NCBI GenBank assembly: GCA_024364735.1
Contig: JAGFNQ010000961.1
Location: 278,098 to 342,097, forward strand
Origin: Boesenbergia rotunda
Taxonomy: Eukaryota; Streptophyta; Magnoliopsida; Zingiberales; Zingiberaceae
DNA: 64,000 nt
Direction: 5' to 3'
The first letter of the stretch is position 1. Each line of letters opens with the position of its first letter. Made by a program: the position numbers and the translations under genes. This document shows positions 11,147 through 23,094 of the stretch, one piece after another. The notes below the pieces were generated by a model, which saw only the letters and a list, made by a program, of their open reading frames with translations, was not told the origin of the DNA and did not search any database.

Positions 11147-12105
11147 ATGATCATGTCTTCTCTGAATTTGCGTTCCATTTTGGACACCAATAAGCTGACT
11201 GGGCCAAACTTCATGGACTGGCTTCGAAACCTGAGGATAGTCCTCAAGGTAGAAAAGCTTGCTTATGTCCTTGAAGAACAACTTCCCAACCATCCTCCAG
11301 AAGATGCAACTCCAGACCAGTTAGTGGCCTATCAGAAACATGTGGCCGATTCTGAACTTGTGAGTTGCATCATGCTGGCCGCTATGGTACCTGAGCTGCA
11401 AAAGCAGCATGAGCATATGGATGCTCATACCATCATCTTCCATCTTGATGAGCTGTTTGACGAGCAGGCGAGATCCGAAAGGTTCGAGGTCTCCAGACTC
11501 CTCTTCACCTCTAAGATGCAGGAAGGCACTTCTGTCTCACAGTTTGTGTTGAAGATGTTGGGGTATATTGAGGGACTAGGCACACTCGGATTTGCAATGG
11601 ATCACGAACTAAGTGTTGACTTAATTCTGCATTGTTTGCCCAAGAGTTACTCACAATTTGTGGATGAACTAACGGATGAACAGCTGGAGACTACATTCCT
11701 GAGTTGCTCNTGGATGCTCATACCATCATCTTCCATCTTCATGAGCTGTTTGACGAGCAGGCGAGATCCGAAAGGTTCGAGGTCTCCAGACTCCTCTTCA
11801 CCTCTAAGATGCAGGAAGGCACTTCTGTCTCACAGTTTGTGTTGAAGATGTTAGGGTACATTGAGTGACTAGGCACACTCGGATTTGCAATGGATCACGA
11901 ACTAAGTGTTGACTTAATTCCGCATTGTTTGCCCAAGAGCTACTCACAATTTGTGATGAACTATCGGATGAACAAGCTGGAGACTACCATTCCTGAGTTG
12001 CTCAACCTGCTGAAGACTGTAGAGCCTTCTGTAAAGCAGGATCAGAAGACGATACTGTTAGTTGGTTCCTCAAAGAAAGGCTCTAAGAGGAAGCCCAAAA
12101 AATAG
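11147..12105 (+). pseudogene. Copia gag of element C (UBN2-type), internally duplicated
   Basis: Starts with MIMSSLNLRSILDTNKLTGP and continues into a typical Copia Gag (NFMDWLRNLRIVLK, then QLPNHPPEDATPDQ and RSERFEVSRLLFTSKMQEG). An unresolved base N lies at 11710. The sequence after it (11711-11999) repeats 11418-11705 with small differences, so the Gag C-terminal half is present twice. The frame is lost at the N, the second copy carries a TGA near 11866, and reading resumes at 11890. The N suggests an assembly join rather than biology. The zinc knuckle seen in the sister copy C2 is missing: after KKAKKTEKAPK the sequence runs straight into the protease region. Confidence 0.8.
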
Positions 12106-12158
12106 AATAAGGGAAAAAAGAAAAAGGCCAAAAAGACTGAAAAGGCACCAAAAGTCAT

Positions 12159-13790
12159 TTGCAAAGAAATTGCAAGGTTTATCTTGAGTCCTTGAAGAAG
12201 AAGGCATCCAATGCCCCATCCTCTTCAGGTATCTTCGTTATTGAATGTCACTCTATTTCCTCGTCCACCTGGGTACTTGATACTGGGTGTAGCTCACATA
12301 TATGTAATGACATACAGGGGCTAAGGAATAGAAGAAGACTCGTCAAGGGAGAAGCGAATTTGCGAGTTGGAAATGGAGCAAAGATTGCTACTGTTGCCAT
12401 CGGAACATATTTGCTAAAGCTCCCTACTGGACTTGTCTTAGAATTGGATAATTGTTATTTTGTTCCTTCGTTAATAAAGAACATTGTATCTATTTCATGC
12501 TTGAATGAAAAGGGTTATCATTTAACTTTTAGTAACAATTGCTGTTACATAACTTTAAATGGTGTTCTTTATGGGACCGGAACTTTATACAATGGTATCT
12601 ACACGTTAGATTTATCCGGTGACGTTTTCAATATCGAAGGTAGCAACAAACGTGCTGGAATAGATAATCAAATAGACTCATATACGTGGCATTGTCGTCT
12701 TGGCCATGTAAGTAAGAAACGCATGACCAAATTACACCGATGTGGAATTCTGGAATCATTTGAACTCGGTTCATTTGATACATGCGAATCATGCTTAAAA
12801 GGCAAGATGACCAAATTACCCTTTTCCGGAAAAGGTAAACCAGTGGGAGAATTGCTTGGTCTAATACATACTGATGTATGTGGACCAATGTCAACTCTTG
12901 CACAAGGAGGTTATAGCTACTTCATTACCTTTATCGATGATCACTCACGATTCGGGTATGTGTTCTTAATGAAACACAAATCTGAAGCTTTTGAGAAATT
13001 CAAAGAGTTCAGAAGTGAAGTAGAGAAACAGCTTGGCAAAAGTATTAATATACTTCGATCCGATTGGGGTGGTGAATACTTGAGTCAAGAGTTTCAAGAT
13101 TATCTTAGGGACAATGGGATATTGTCTCAATGGGGGCCATATACACCACAGCATAATGGTGTATCTGAGAGGCGTAACCGAACCTTGATGGACATGGTTA
13201 GATCTATGATGAATCATGCAACTCTTCCAAAATCCTTTTGGGGCTATGCGCTTAAGACAGCTGTTTACTTACTAAACATAGTCCCGACCAAGGTAGTCTC
13301 TACTACGCCATATGAGATGTGGAATAGTAAGAAACTTCATTTAACTCACCTTAAAATATGGGGTTGTCCTACTTATGTAAAGCAGACTGTATCAGACAAA
13401 TTGGATGCTAATTCTGATAAATGTCTATTTATTGGATACTCTAAGGAAACGAAGGGTTACCAATTCTATCATCCCTTGGAACAAAAGGTGTTTGTTTCAA
13501 GGCATGCTGTATTTCTAGAAAAAGAATTTCTTTTACAAGAAAACAGTGGGAGTAATATTGAACTTGAAGAAGTTCAAGAAACTCCAATAGACATTACAGA
13601 GACACCTAGTCTAGACCCACAACCAATAACTCATAATGATAAGCTATCAGTTGAACCTAAAACAACACCACTTCTTCGTAGGTCTGATAGGATACGCAAT
13701 ATTCCAGAGAGATACGGATTTCTCATAGTGAATCGAACGACGTGTTACTTGTTAACAATGATGAACCTATCAGTTATGAAGAAGTTCTGA
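12159..13790 (+). pseudogene. Copia protease and integrase of element C
   Basis: 543-codon frame. The protease active site WVLDTGCSSHIC is at residues about 38-49. A GAG-pre-integrase HHCC zinc module follows (WHCRLGHVSKKRM, later CESC; H178, H183, C209, C212). The integrase core has HTDVCGPM (D239), RSDWGGEY (D302, with the usual Arg-Gly-Gly read Trp-Gly-Gly) and a Glu at 337 in QHNGVSER. One residue is lost in the QWGPYTPQ stretch compared with the C2 copy. The frame is lost at about 13725, just before the RT. The integrase inserts element cDNA into the genome; this copy is probably defective. Confidence 0.85.
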
Positions 13791-15265
13791 TAAATTCAGA
13801 AAGGGATAAATGGCTTGAAGCCATGAAGTCGGAAATGGATTCCATGTACGAAAATCAAGTATGAGACTTGGTTAACCCGCCTGAAGGGATTAAGCCCATA
13901 GGGTGCAAGTGGGTTTTCAAGAAGAAAACCGACATGGAAGGTAATGTTGTTACCTTTAAGGCTAGATTAGTGGCAAAAGGATATCGTCAGAAACAAGGAA
14001 TTGATTATGATGAAACCTATTCGCCAGTAGCTATGCTCAAATCCATTCGGATGCTCCTAGCCATAGCAACACATTATGATTATGAGATATGGCAAATAAA
14101 TGTGAAAACAACTTTTCTTAATAGAAACCTGCTTGAGGATGTATACATGATACAACCTGAAGGTTTCACATCGGTTAATAAAACCAAAGTATGCAAGCTT
14201 CGACGATCCATATATGGACTAAAGCAAGCATCCAGGAGCTGGAACAACCGTTTTGATGAGACAATCAAAGAGTTTGATTTCTCACAAAATCCTGACGAAC
14301 CTTGTGTATACAAGAAGGTTAGTGGGAGTGCTGTCGTATTCCTAGTGTTATATGTCGATGATATTTTACTTATAGGAAACAATATATCAGTCTTACAGTC
14401 AGTTAAAATTTGGTTGTCCAAAACTTTCTCCATGAAAGACCTGGGAGAAGCAACCTATATCCTTGGGATTAGAATCTATAGAGATAGATCAAAACAGTTG
14501 CTTGGTCTTTCGCAGTCTACATATATAGACCGAGTGCTAGAAAGGTTTAGCATGTCGGAATCCAAGAAAGTTTACCTTCCCATCAGATATGGGATCAACC
14601 TTTCAAAGTCTATGTGTCCGCGCACAGAAGACGAGAGGATTTGCATGAATAAGATTCCTTATGCATCCGCGATAGGATCTATCATGTATGCTATGTTATG
14701 TACTAGGCCCGATGTATCATATGCTCTGAGCGTCACAAGCAGATACCAGTCTGATCCAGGAATGGATCATTGGGCGGCTGTCAAGACAATCCTTAAGTAC
14801 TTAAGAAGAACTAAGGATGTGTTCCTAATATATGGAGAAGGTGATATGATAATACGTGGATATACAGATGCCAGTTTCCAGACAGATAAGGATGACTCCA
14901 AATTTCAGTCCGGATACGTATTTATTTTGAATGGAGGCGCAGTAAGCTGGAAAAGTTCCAAGCAAGACACCGTAGCGGATTCTACCACGGAAGCGGAATA
15001 TATTGCAGCTTCGGAAGCAGCAAAGGAAGCAGTCTGGATCAAGAAGTTTGTCTCAGAACTTGGTGTGGTTCCAACCATTGATGAAGCAATACCGGTTTAC
15101 TGCGACAACAATATAGCTATTGCACAAGCAAAGGAACCAAGGTCTCATCAGCGATCCAAACATGTGCTTTGCCGCTATCATCTGATCAGAGAGATTATAA
15201 GTAGGACTGATATACAAATTGAGAAAATTCCAACTGAAAGGAATTTAGCGGATCCTTTAATCTAA
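13791..15265 (+). pseudogene. Copia reverse transcriptase and RNase H of element C
   Basis: The frame opens out of phase with the integrase and holds a TGA at about 13862 before the long open stretch at 13868-15265 (465 codons). RT motifs are GCKWVFKKK, then WQINVKTTFLN, where the first catalytic Asp of Copia RT (normally a DVKTAFL-type box) is Asn (residue 78). LKQASRSW and YVDDILLIGN (residues 162-171) follow. The RNase H part shows GYTDASF, STTEAEYIA and YCDNNIAIA. It ends with the conserved ERNLADPLI near the element's 3' end. The Asn substitution and upstream frame break predict loss of RT activity. Confidence 0.87.
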
Positions 15266-15341
15266 AGCCTTGCCTCAAAGTAAGTTTGAGGGTCATGTTA
15301 GAGCCTGTGGTATTGGGTACCGTAACGATTGACATTAGGCC

Positions 15342-15352
15342 AAGTGGGAGTT
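15342..15352 (+). other. Polypurine tract of element C
   Basis: AAGTGGGAGTT immediately before the 3' LTR start TGTTAGTG. Confidence 0.8.
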
Positions 15353-17560
15353 TGTTAGTGATATGAGAGAAGTGTCCTAAGGCAATCGCCTTATGATTGT
15401 AATCATTTATTTTAATAAATGAATATTCACTATTTGAGTATATATAATTATTTGATTATGATCTTAAGCTCATTTACTGAATATCCGCAATACAATTCAC
15501 AGCATGAGAGAATTTGTGATGAATTCACAACTAGTGATTATCTCTACATGTGCAATTGTGAAGTATTGAAATTGTCCCTAGTCGATGAATTGATAAATAC
15601 GGACACTATCAATTCTGTTGAGACTAGCATGGGTTATTCTCTAATCAGCTGATTCTCGCTGGCTGGTGACATTGAGATGTCCGGAGATAAACATGAATGC
15701 TAGTTAAGGGAACTAGTTCATTGGAGTGACTGGCTGTAAAACTTCATATGGTATTCTACATATAGATATGTCAGTGAAGTTCTTACTGCAGCTTAAGTGC
15801 GATGTTCCTTTGACTTACGGTGTTCAAGTCATCATGGACATGGAGACTTATACTTTGACATCTTAAGCAAGCATCTCCAAGGAGGTGTGGACCCAGGATG
15901 ATTGGGTATAAGCTGAAGTGTCCGAAGATGTTTGAACAGCCTACAAAGGATTCACCACTCCTTACGAGGAGATGTATACCCGAGGCCTATCGTCGGATTG
16001 TTACTCGAAGCCTCTGGCCAGAGCATGACATGTTCAGAGTATGAATCTCTTAAATACATGAGAGTAATTAGAATCCATAGGACGAGGAAACGATACTTGG
16101 GCTAGGTGTGACGTAGTCAGCCTAGTGGGGACTGACACACATAGACCATGTCCTGAACCAAGTGGGTATAAGATTATGAAGAGAATGGGGCACGATTGAT
16201 TATAGCTGCTGAAGGGTTTCAGAATCATTTCTGAGGTCAACCGTTGATCTTTCAATTAATTGGGGATCATGATGTACTACTAGGTGCCACTCATGATCGT
16301 TCTATAATTAATTAGTTAATTATGGACGACCAACATAAATTAAAAGCCTATTTGGTCACACGCATAACGAGTAATTCGAAGGATTTAAAACGAGTTGAGA
16401 ATTGGATTCTCCAATCGAGATAGACTATTTTTGGTAAGTCCAAACAATAGTCAAAACTGAATTTATTTCAGACGCATCGGAAGCATAGAATGACTAAGTC
16501 TTTTAAAGACTTAATGGGTGAATTAAATAAGTTTAATTCATTAAGGGTTTTGATCCAATTGGGGTTAGATGGGCCGGCCAAGGAAGGGGGCCTCCTCTCT
16601 TCTTGTCATGGCCGACCACCACCATAAGAGGATAAGACTATTTTGGTTTGTTTTATAAAATATACCAAAGGTTGGTTTATTTTATAAAAGGTTATATAAA
16701 TTTTATATAAATTTTTATATAATGAACCATGAGTTGGTTTGTTTAATAAAATTTATATAATGAACCAATGGTTGGTTTGTTTTATAAATTTTTATATAAT
16801 GAACCAATGGTTGGTTTGTTTTATAAATTTTATATAATCATGCCAAAAGAAAGAGAGCCTTGATTATGGATTGATTGAGAAATTATTCCATAATCAAGAA
16901 GAAGAAGCTTGATCATGAGAGCCTTGATTATGGATTGATTGAGAAATTATTCCATAATCAAGGAGAGGTTTGCTTGGGAATTAAGAATCCTCTCCCTATA
17001 TAAAGGACCCAAGGGGTGCCATGGAGGATGATCCATCCAAGAATTGCTTGGGCTCTCTCCTCTTCTTCTCTCCCTCTCTCTTGGCCGGCCATAGGCCTTT
17101 CTTCTTTCTTCTTGCCGTGAGCACAAGGAGAAGCATCAAGGCGACGAAGTTCTTCCTTGCGACGATCTTCCTCTTCGGCCAACCTTGGTGGTGAGTCTTT
17201 CGATTTGATTACTCTCTCGGTTTTCGTCGTGTTCATGGAGAATCTAGTAGTTCTCGTGAACACGAAACTCGTGGCTTAGCGAAGTCATCCCGATGATACT
17301 CGGCGTGGATATGAATAGAGGCAGAGCTTTCAAGGGACGCTAACGGTTGGATCTCGTCCCTTCTTCCAAGTTACGCTAGGTAATTCGTAGAGTAATTTCC
17401 TTTTCTGCAAAAATTTTATATTATGATTATGTGAACACATTGCATGCTTAGGATATGTGTTAGAATAATTTAGGAAATTATTCATGCTTTTGTTTCCGCT
17501 GCATGTAATTATGTAACAATTACAATACGTGTCCGCGTCGGCATGCACTCGGTCCCAGCA
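15353..17560 (+). repeat. 3' LTR of element C
   Basis: Uninterrupted LTR of 2.2 kb matching 207-743 plus 7675-9305. It ends CCCAGCA and is followed by the target duplicate TCTTG. A TATA box lies near 16996. It shows the uninterrupted form of the LTR that the nested element split. Confidence 0.93.
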
Positions 17561-17565
17561 TCTTG

Positions 17566-18422
17566 TAGGAGAGCTAACATTCTTTTTAGGCCTTCAGGTT
17601 AAGCAAACTAATGAAGGTACACATGTCTTTCAAACCAAATATGCTAAAGAGATGTTAAAGAAATTTTGTTTAGAAAATGCTAAGGTAGCATCTACACCCA
17701 TGGGAACCAATGTGAAAATGGATAGTGACCTTGAAGGGAAAATGATAGACTCTAAATAATATAGGAGCATGATTGATAGCTTACTATACCTAACCTCTAG
17801 TAGACCCGATATACTTTTTGCGGTAGGTATTTGTGCTAGGTACCAATCTTGTGCCAAATAGTCCCATTTAGTTGTAATCAAGAGGATCCTAAGGTATGTC
17901 AAAGGTACCCTCAATGTCGGACTTTGGTATCCAAGAACCCCTAGTGTTGATTCTAATTGGATACACCGACTCGGACTATGCAGGTTGTAAGCTAGATAGT
18001 AAGAGTACTAGTGGAGGGTGTCAATTTCTTGGGTCTTCCATAGTTAGTTGGAGTAGTAGGAAATAACCATGCGTTGCCCTATCAACAATGGAGGCGGAAT
18101 ATATGGCAATGGGTGGGTGTGTTTCCCAACTCCTTTGATCATGCACACCTTAGAGAATTATGAGTTACATTACACCAAGGTCAAAGTTTTGTGTGATAAT
18201 GTAAGTACAATCAACTTGACCAAAAATCCGGTTCACCACTCTAGGACAAAACACATTGAAGTGAAACATCACTTCATTAGAGACCATGTGGCAAGGGGAG
18301 ACATAGAACTACACTATGTTGAATCAAAGTCAAACCTAGCTGACATCTTTACCAAGCCTCTTCCCGAATCAGAGTTTACATCCTTAAGAAGAGGCCTTAG
18401 AATGTGTTTTGTGGAAATGTAG
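17566..18422 (+). pseudogene. Copia RT end and RNase H (element A', right part)
   Basis: Continues the RT interrupted at 206: GELTFFLGLQVKQTNEGTHV, then STPMGTNVKMDSD. A TAA at 17757, a TAG near 17860 and a frameshift near 17950 break the frame. The RNase H is recognisable as MEAEYMAMGGCVSQL (18089), then VLCDNVSTINLTKNPVHHSR and SNLADIFTKPLPESEF, ending at 18422. This wording is typical of SIRE/Maximus-type Copia. It is the only pol belonging to the A'/A2/D superfamily in the window, and it is dead. Confidence 0.87.
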
Positions 18423-18986
18423 GATGAACTTTGAGATATTAGATTTGAAAAAGGGTGCTTGATCCATTAGGGTGATACATTTGGCTCACTTGTGCTTGTG
18501 ACACATTGTTGAACCATTAGAAGTATCAACATATGAAAACTAGACCAACTATGGGGAAGACAAGTGTTTAATCAATGGACACTTTGCCCAAAGATCATAG
18601 TTGGACATTTTAAACCTTTGAAAACCATTTTATACTTTATATAATTTGCTATGCTTTTGAAAGTTATATAATTGCAAAATTAGATTGTCAGTTTGGTATA
18701 AAACTTAGTGGTTTTCAAAGATTTTAGATTTTTATCAAAAGTCATGCATGTTTGAAATTTTATATGGACTAATATTTTTCCTTGATAGAGTATATCATTT
18801 CAAACATGTATGCAAAATTTTAAAATTTTTGAAATTTTTTGGATTTTTCTGGGAGTTTCTGAATTTCGGCACAAAAGCTGAAAATTGACACTGATAGCGT
18901 ATCAGTCGACTGCCCCATGGCAGTCGACTTGCACGTCTGTTTTTAGCTACTGTGAGAATTTTCAGAAATCAAATTTTCTCTCATTT

Positions 18987-21135
18987 TTTTTTTTTAAGTA
19001 ATGGAATATTTTATTCCTGAAAAGAAACTCTATATCAGAAGGGGGAACCAACCTGACCTTCTAATATAGGATTACAGCAGCCTAAACGGTTTACAAGTAA
19101 TGCAATTAAATAAACACCGACTCTTTATCTAAAACTTTACAATTATCAGCCGTTTTATTGACTCTTTTCTAATGTTAAACTCTGCACACTTCTAATCTGC
19201 TTCTTTTCTCCAGCGCAGGCAAGCTCTAGCAGAATTCCACTTGTCTCTGATTGCACCTGAACGGTATCTCTTCTGATCTGCAGCTTTTCTTCAGCCCAAA
19301 CATGCTCTGACAGTCTTCTCCTTGCATCCACTTGCACTTGACTCTGAAATTCCAAACCAGATGTGCATTGGCTCCTTTGTCCGTGACACAGCTCTATCAC
19401 CTCTTCTCACAATCTGATACTGCAGCAGCTCAAATCTACCACCATCTTCCTTTCTGCCTTTATTTCTTTGTGCCAACCACTGCACCTTCCACCAATTTAT
19501 GTGCCGCAAACCCTTGATTGCCAGATCAGTTCATCTCAGTTATCTTTAGCACAAAACGGCACTACCTGCACTCCCTATACAGCTTCAATCTGCCAAAATC
19601 AGCAACTTCTGACGTGAAACTGCAATGAATCCATTCAGTATTCTTTTGAGCCTTTCATAGCCAACCTCAAAAAAACAGCAGCATTAACTCTGAGTTGGCT
19701 TCAGGAATTCAGCTTCCTTGGCACTTTCCAGCTGTTTGTCACGCCAAGACACACTTAGAACTTAGTGTTCCCATAACATCCCGCTGCTTTCTAACTCCAT
19801 TTTCAGAATAAAACAGCATGTTCAGCCTTCAGTTTTGCATCTGACTATAGCTTGATTGCAGTAAATTTGATCCAAAGTATTTCAGTTATTCCTGGACTTC
19901 CTGCAGCTTCTTAACACAATTTCCATTTCAGCTAATTGAATGCAGATTTCAGCTACCCTGGCACACACCAAACCGACTCCTGTAGTTCCTTTTGGCACGC
20001 CCCCTGGCCCGCAAATTTCAGTATCACACCTTGCCTTCATTTCAGTTACGTCAGAGGGCTGTGTGGTTGATTTAGAGGCCTGCTTTGCTGACTTTTCAAT
20101 ATCTGAATTAACTAATTGCAGAATCCACATGATTACCAACAGCCCAGCCACGTACCAGATTCAGATTCCCTTACACTCCACCCCTCCACGCAGTCCCTTC
20201 TTAAGTCCTTTCAGCCCCTTCAGAACCCAACTGATCTTCAGAAATCAGAGTCTCTGCCCACCAAGTTTCTTTAGCAATTTTGGCACACTTCAGGTTGTGT
20301 TTCTCTTAATGCTTTAATCCCATTTCATTCTTCCATTTACTCCCCCTTTGATACACTTGGCACGCAGCTCTCTTTGGCACGCACATCAGTAAATTGGCAC
20401 TCCAGAGCATTCCTGACAGCAATGTCAGTTTCTGTTCACAGGCTGGAATCTACTCTTCATCTTTATCCACATTTTCAGTTTCATTCACTCGACACTTCCC
20501 TCTGCTACATGAGTTTTCAGAAATCCCAAACCCTGCTGACAGGTACCAACCGTTTAGCTCAAACTGCACACTTGGCATTCAATTTCGTTTCTGCATTTCC
20601 AAACTGAAGTTGTATCATGACTAAGGTGCTTATCTGCAACTTTCCACAGCCCTCACAGTCTCAATCAAAACTGCATTTCCAGCTTAAACCCCCTGATCAA
20701 ACCAGCTCAGATCCTGTCTTTACCTTTAGCTGCTGGTCTTTCTGAAATTTGCTGACTTCAGGACATCAATTTGCTTCGATCATATGTTGCCTTCAAATAC
20801 CCTGCCAAATGATCCTTTTGTACTTTTGGCACGCATTAGCACCTTCTTGGCACGCTGAAATTCGACCCCCATATTGCAGTCTTCTGTGTCAGCTCATCTG
20901 GCACATTTGGCACGCAAGCTCTCAACTGAACACCATCTTGATAACTAATGATTAGCCACTGGTATTGAAAGAAATCAATTCCTACTTCTACATCTCAATT
21001 TCAATTCCTTTCCAAATTTTCATCACAGCCAATCTGATAAAAATGCAACAGCAGATACGTAATTTTCTGAAGCCTGCCCCTTGGTTTTCAGCATCCTATT
21101 TCATTGGCTAGTTTCTGTTGGCCTTTTCCCCATTG
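18987..21135 (-). mobile_element. Polyadenylated retrocopy of an unidentified, apparently noncoding transcript
   Basis: A 2.15-kb segment flanked by a perfect 16-bp direct repeat AAATTTTCTCTCATTT (18971-18986 and 21136-21151). On the minus strand it ends in a run of A (T-run from 18984 to 18995). About 20 bases upstream is AATAAA (plus TTTATT near 19010). Long target duplication plus poly(A) are hallmarks of LINE-machinery retroposition. No LINE RT or other domain was found. Open frames at 19155-20607 are short and on both strands. The word TTGGCACGC recurs at least six times (about 19995, 20363, 20378, 20826, 20848, 20907). The source gene is unknown. Confidence 0.8.
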
Positions 21136-21551
21136 AAATTTTCTCTCATTTGATGCCATAGGGTTTGGTTGATTGAGGCAATCATTTTGATGGTGTCAAG
21201 GGGGAGAATGGGTGGTTTAAGTTAGAATTTTAACCTTGAAATGGATGGTTTAAGGTATTTAAGGTATTTTGTCTAGCCTAGATTTTGGATGATTAAAAAT
21301 GAGGAGAAGACATGGATTAAGAGGAAGGTTACCTCTTAGGTTTGAATATGTCTTACATTTTTAATGATGTTTAGTGTTAAGTGGAAACTTAACTTGGATT
21401 ATAATTAGAATTGAAAATGGGAGAAGACATGGGTTAAGGGGGAGGTTACCTCTTAGGGTTGATATGTCTTATGATTTTTCAATTCCTATCTTTTGCTAGT
21501 GCTATTGTTGGCTGTTATTTATCTCTAAACTTAAATATATTGTGACACATC

Positions 21552-21565
21552 AAAATGGGGGAGAT
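21552..21565 (+). other. Polypurine tract of element A'
   Basis: AAAATGGGGGAGAT directly before TGTTGAGGCAATC. It shows that the LTR at 21566 served as the 3' LTR of the element to its left. Confidence 0.83.
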
Positions 21566-22484
21566 TGTTGAGGCAATCACCTCTTAAATGATTGGAAGAT
21601 CATAGTTTTGATGTGTGTGTGTGAATATGTTCAAGGTTAGAGTGTTATGTTGTATTTGATGTATGTGATTGAGTTTGCAGGACTTGGAGAATCACACATG
21701 GTGGACATATCTGAGGGACGAGAGCCGAGAGAGGAGAGCTCCAATGGCAAGCCGGGAAGTGGACTTCAAGGGCACACGTGAAGGATGACATGGAGGCAAG
21801 CCAAGGGAAGGCTTGCGTGCGCATCCGAGGGATGATAGCCAGAGGAAGAGGACTCAAGAGGCAAGCCAAGGGAGTAGACCTGAAGGCATACGTGAAGGAG
21901 AATGTTCGGAGTGGCTGGGACTAAGCTGAGAGGTTGGGGGGCAGTCGACTGCCAAAATTCACAGAGAGTTTTCGGCCTCGAACCAGTCGACTGCCCTTGG
22001 GGCAGTCGACTAGTATACCCCGAAAACTAGCCGTTGGCTAGCAATTAATGCTAGGCCAGTCGACTGCCCCAGGGGCAGTCGACTGGTGCGGGGCTGGATA
22101 GACTGCGAGTTTGCCCTGTTCTCCTATAAAAGGAGGACCTTTTTCCACGTGAGCGGTACGGTTCCGTACAGTAACGAAGTGCTGCTCGACTAAAAAGTGT
22201 TCTTTGCTTCCTCTCACTCATTCTACTTCATTCTGTAAAGAGGAAGATCACTACTGTAAAGGTTTCTCCACCTGAAGGAGGTTTTTCCATAGTGAAAGTG
22301 TTGCTTGTGCGTGGATCCTTGGATTAGTCACCCATCTGGGTGGATACCAAGTAAAGTATTGTTGTTAACATTGTTATTGTATTTACTTTGCATATTATTA
22401 TTTCCGCTGCGCTAACGACATTGTAGAGATCAAAACGAAAAAGTGCTATTCACCCCCCCTCTAGCACGCCAAGACGATCCATCA
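21566..22484 (+). repeat. LTR shared by elements A' and A2
   Basis: Starts TGTTGAGGCAATC and ends CGATCCATCA. It is preceded by a polypurine tract and followed by a primer site, so it is the 3' LTR of A' and the 5' LTR of A2. U3 holds three GTCGAC-type inverted repeats (about 21950, 21982-22012, 22056-22086). The last is a perfect 31-bp palindrome with a one-base centre, followed 40 bp later by a TATA box (CTATAAAAGG, about 22125). Confidence 0.88.
22056..22086. promoter_or_regulatory. Perfect 31-bp GTCGAC inverted repeat upstream of LTR TATA box
   Basis: CCAGTCGACTGCCCC, one centre base, then its exact complement. The identical 31-bp sequence occurs in the other A2 LTR at 46930-46960. Degenerate versions precede TATA boxes in the D and E LTRs and the internal promoter of ORF2. 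It is a candidate binding site for a dimeric factor (inference). Confidence 0.6.
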
Positions 22485-22486
22485 GT

Positions 22487-22498
22487 TGGTATCAGAGC
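22487..22498 (+). other. Primer binding site (tRNA-iMet) of element A2
   Basis: TGGTATCAGAGC two bases after the LTR end CCATCA. Confidence 0.9.
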
Positions 22499-23094
22499 AA
22501 AGTACCACTCTTGATCGGACTAACCGCTGAGGGAGCACATGCTAGAGGAAAAAGAATGATGGAAGACAAACTTGTGGAAGATATAAACTCACCATCACCG
22601 TATGAGCATGAAGATTTTGATTTTTTGGAAAGCTAGAATGAAAATGTGGCTCGACATGGATTGGGAGTGCGTAATGGTGATAGAAGAGCCATTCGAGATC
22701 CCTAAGGACAAGCATGGAAAAAAGCTCCGACCTAGGTATTGGACCAAGGAGCAACAAGAACAAGCAAGGGCCAATGAAAAGGTAATCAATATCTTGGTTA
22801 ATATTTTGCCTACTAATATCTTGGGTGATGTAGGGAAGTATAAAAATGCCTATGTGTTATGGACAAAATTGGAAGAAGTACATGAGAACCTGACACAAGA
22901 AGAACCCAAAGAAATAAGCTCAAGTGTTCAAGAAGACCAAAGAGAAAGAAAATCATCAAGTGATGTAGAGGAATCAAGTGAAAAAGGATTCATCTCGTCA
23001 GAAGAAGAAGAAGTATCAACATCAAGGGTTGAGGGGGAGGAGAGACTCTCATCCTCACAAGAGCAAGAAAAGACTTCCACCTCCACCAAAGCTA

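Larger units (their letters stand above)
207..17560 (+). mobile_element. Copia LTR retrotransposon C (host of a nested gag-only element)
   Basis: Full-length Ty1/Copia element. It has LTRs starting TGTTAGTGATATG, a primer site, a degenerate gag-pol, a polypurine tract and a 3' LTR. The 5-bp target duplication TCTTG is present at 202-206 and 17561-17565, and the target is the RT gene of another Copia element. The 5' LTR is interrupted at 744-7669 by a second retrotransposon. The 3' LTR ends CCCAGCA rather than CCCAACA. Gag and pol contain frameshifts and stops, so the element is probably not autonomous now. A second, truncated copy of the same family lies at about 48301-54626 on the other strand. 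Confidence 0.93.
18423..21565 (+). other. 3' noncoding tail of element A', interrupted by a retrocopy
   Basis: Noncoding tail between RNase H and the LTR. It contains a GTCGAC inverted-repeat motif at about 18900-18932. A block at 21185-21215 (TTTTGATGGTGTCAAGGGGG) recurs in the tails of A2 (about 46110) and D (about 55045-55070, complement). A polypurine tract AAAATGGGGGAGAT ends at 21565. The segment 18987-21135 is foreign (separate entry). Confidence 0.75.

Noticed and set aside
19155..20607. Several 60-125-codon frames on both strands
   Set aside because: They overlap in different frames within a polyadenylated retrocopy and show no recognisable domain.
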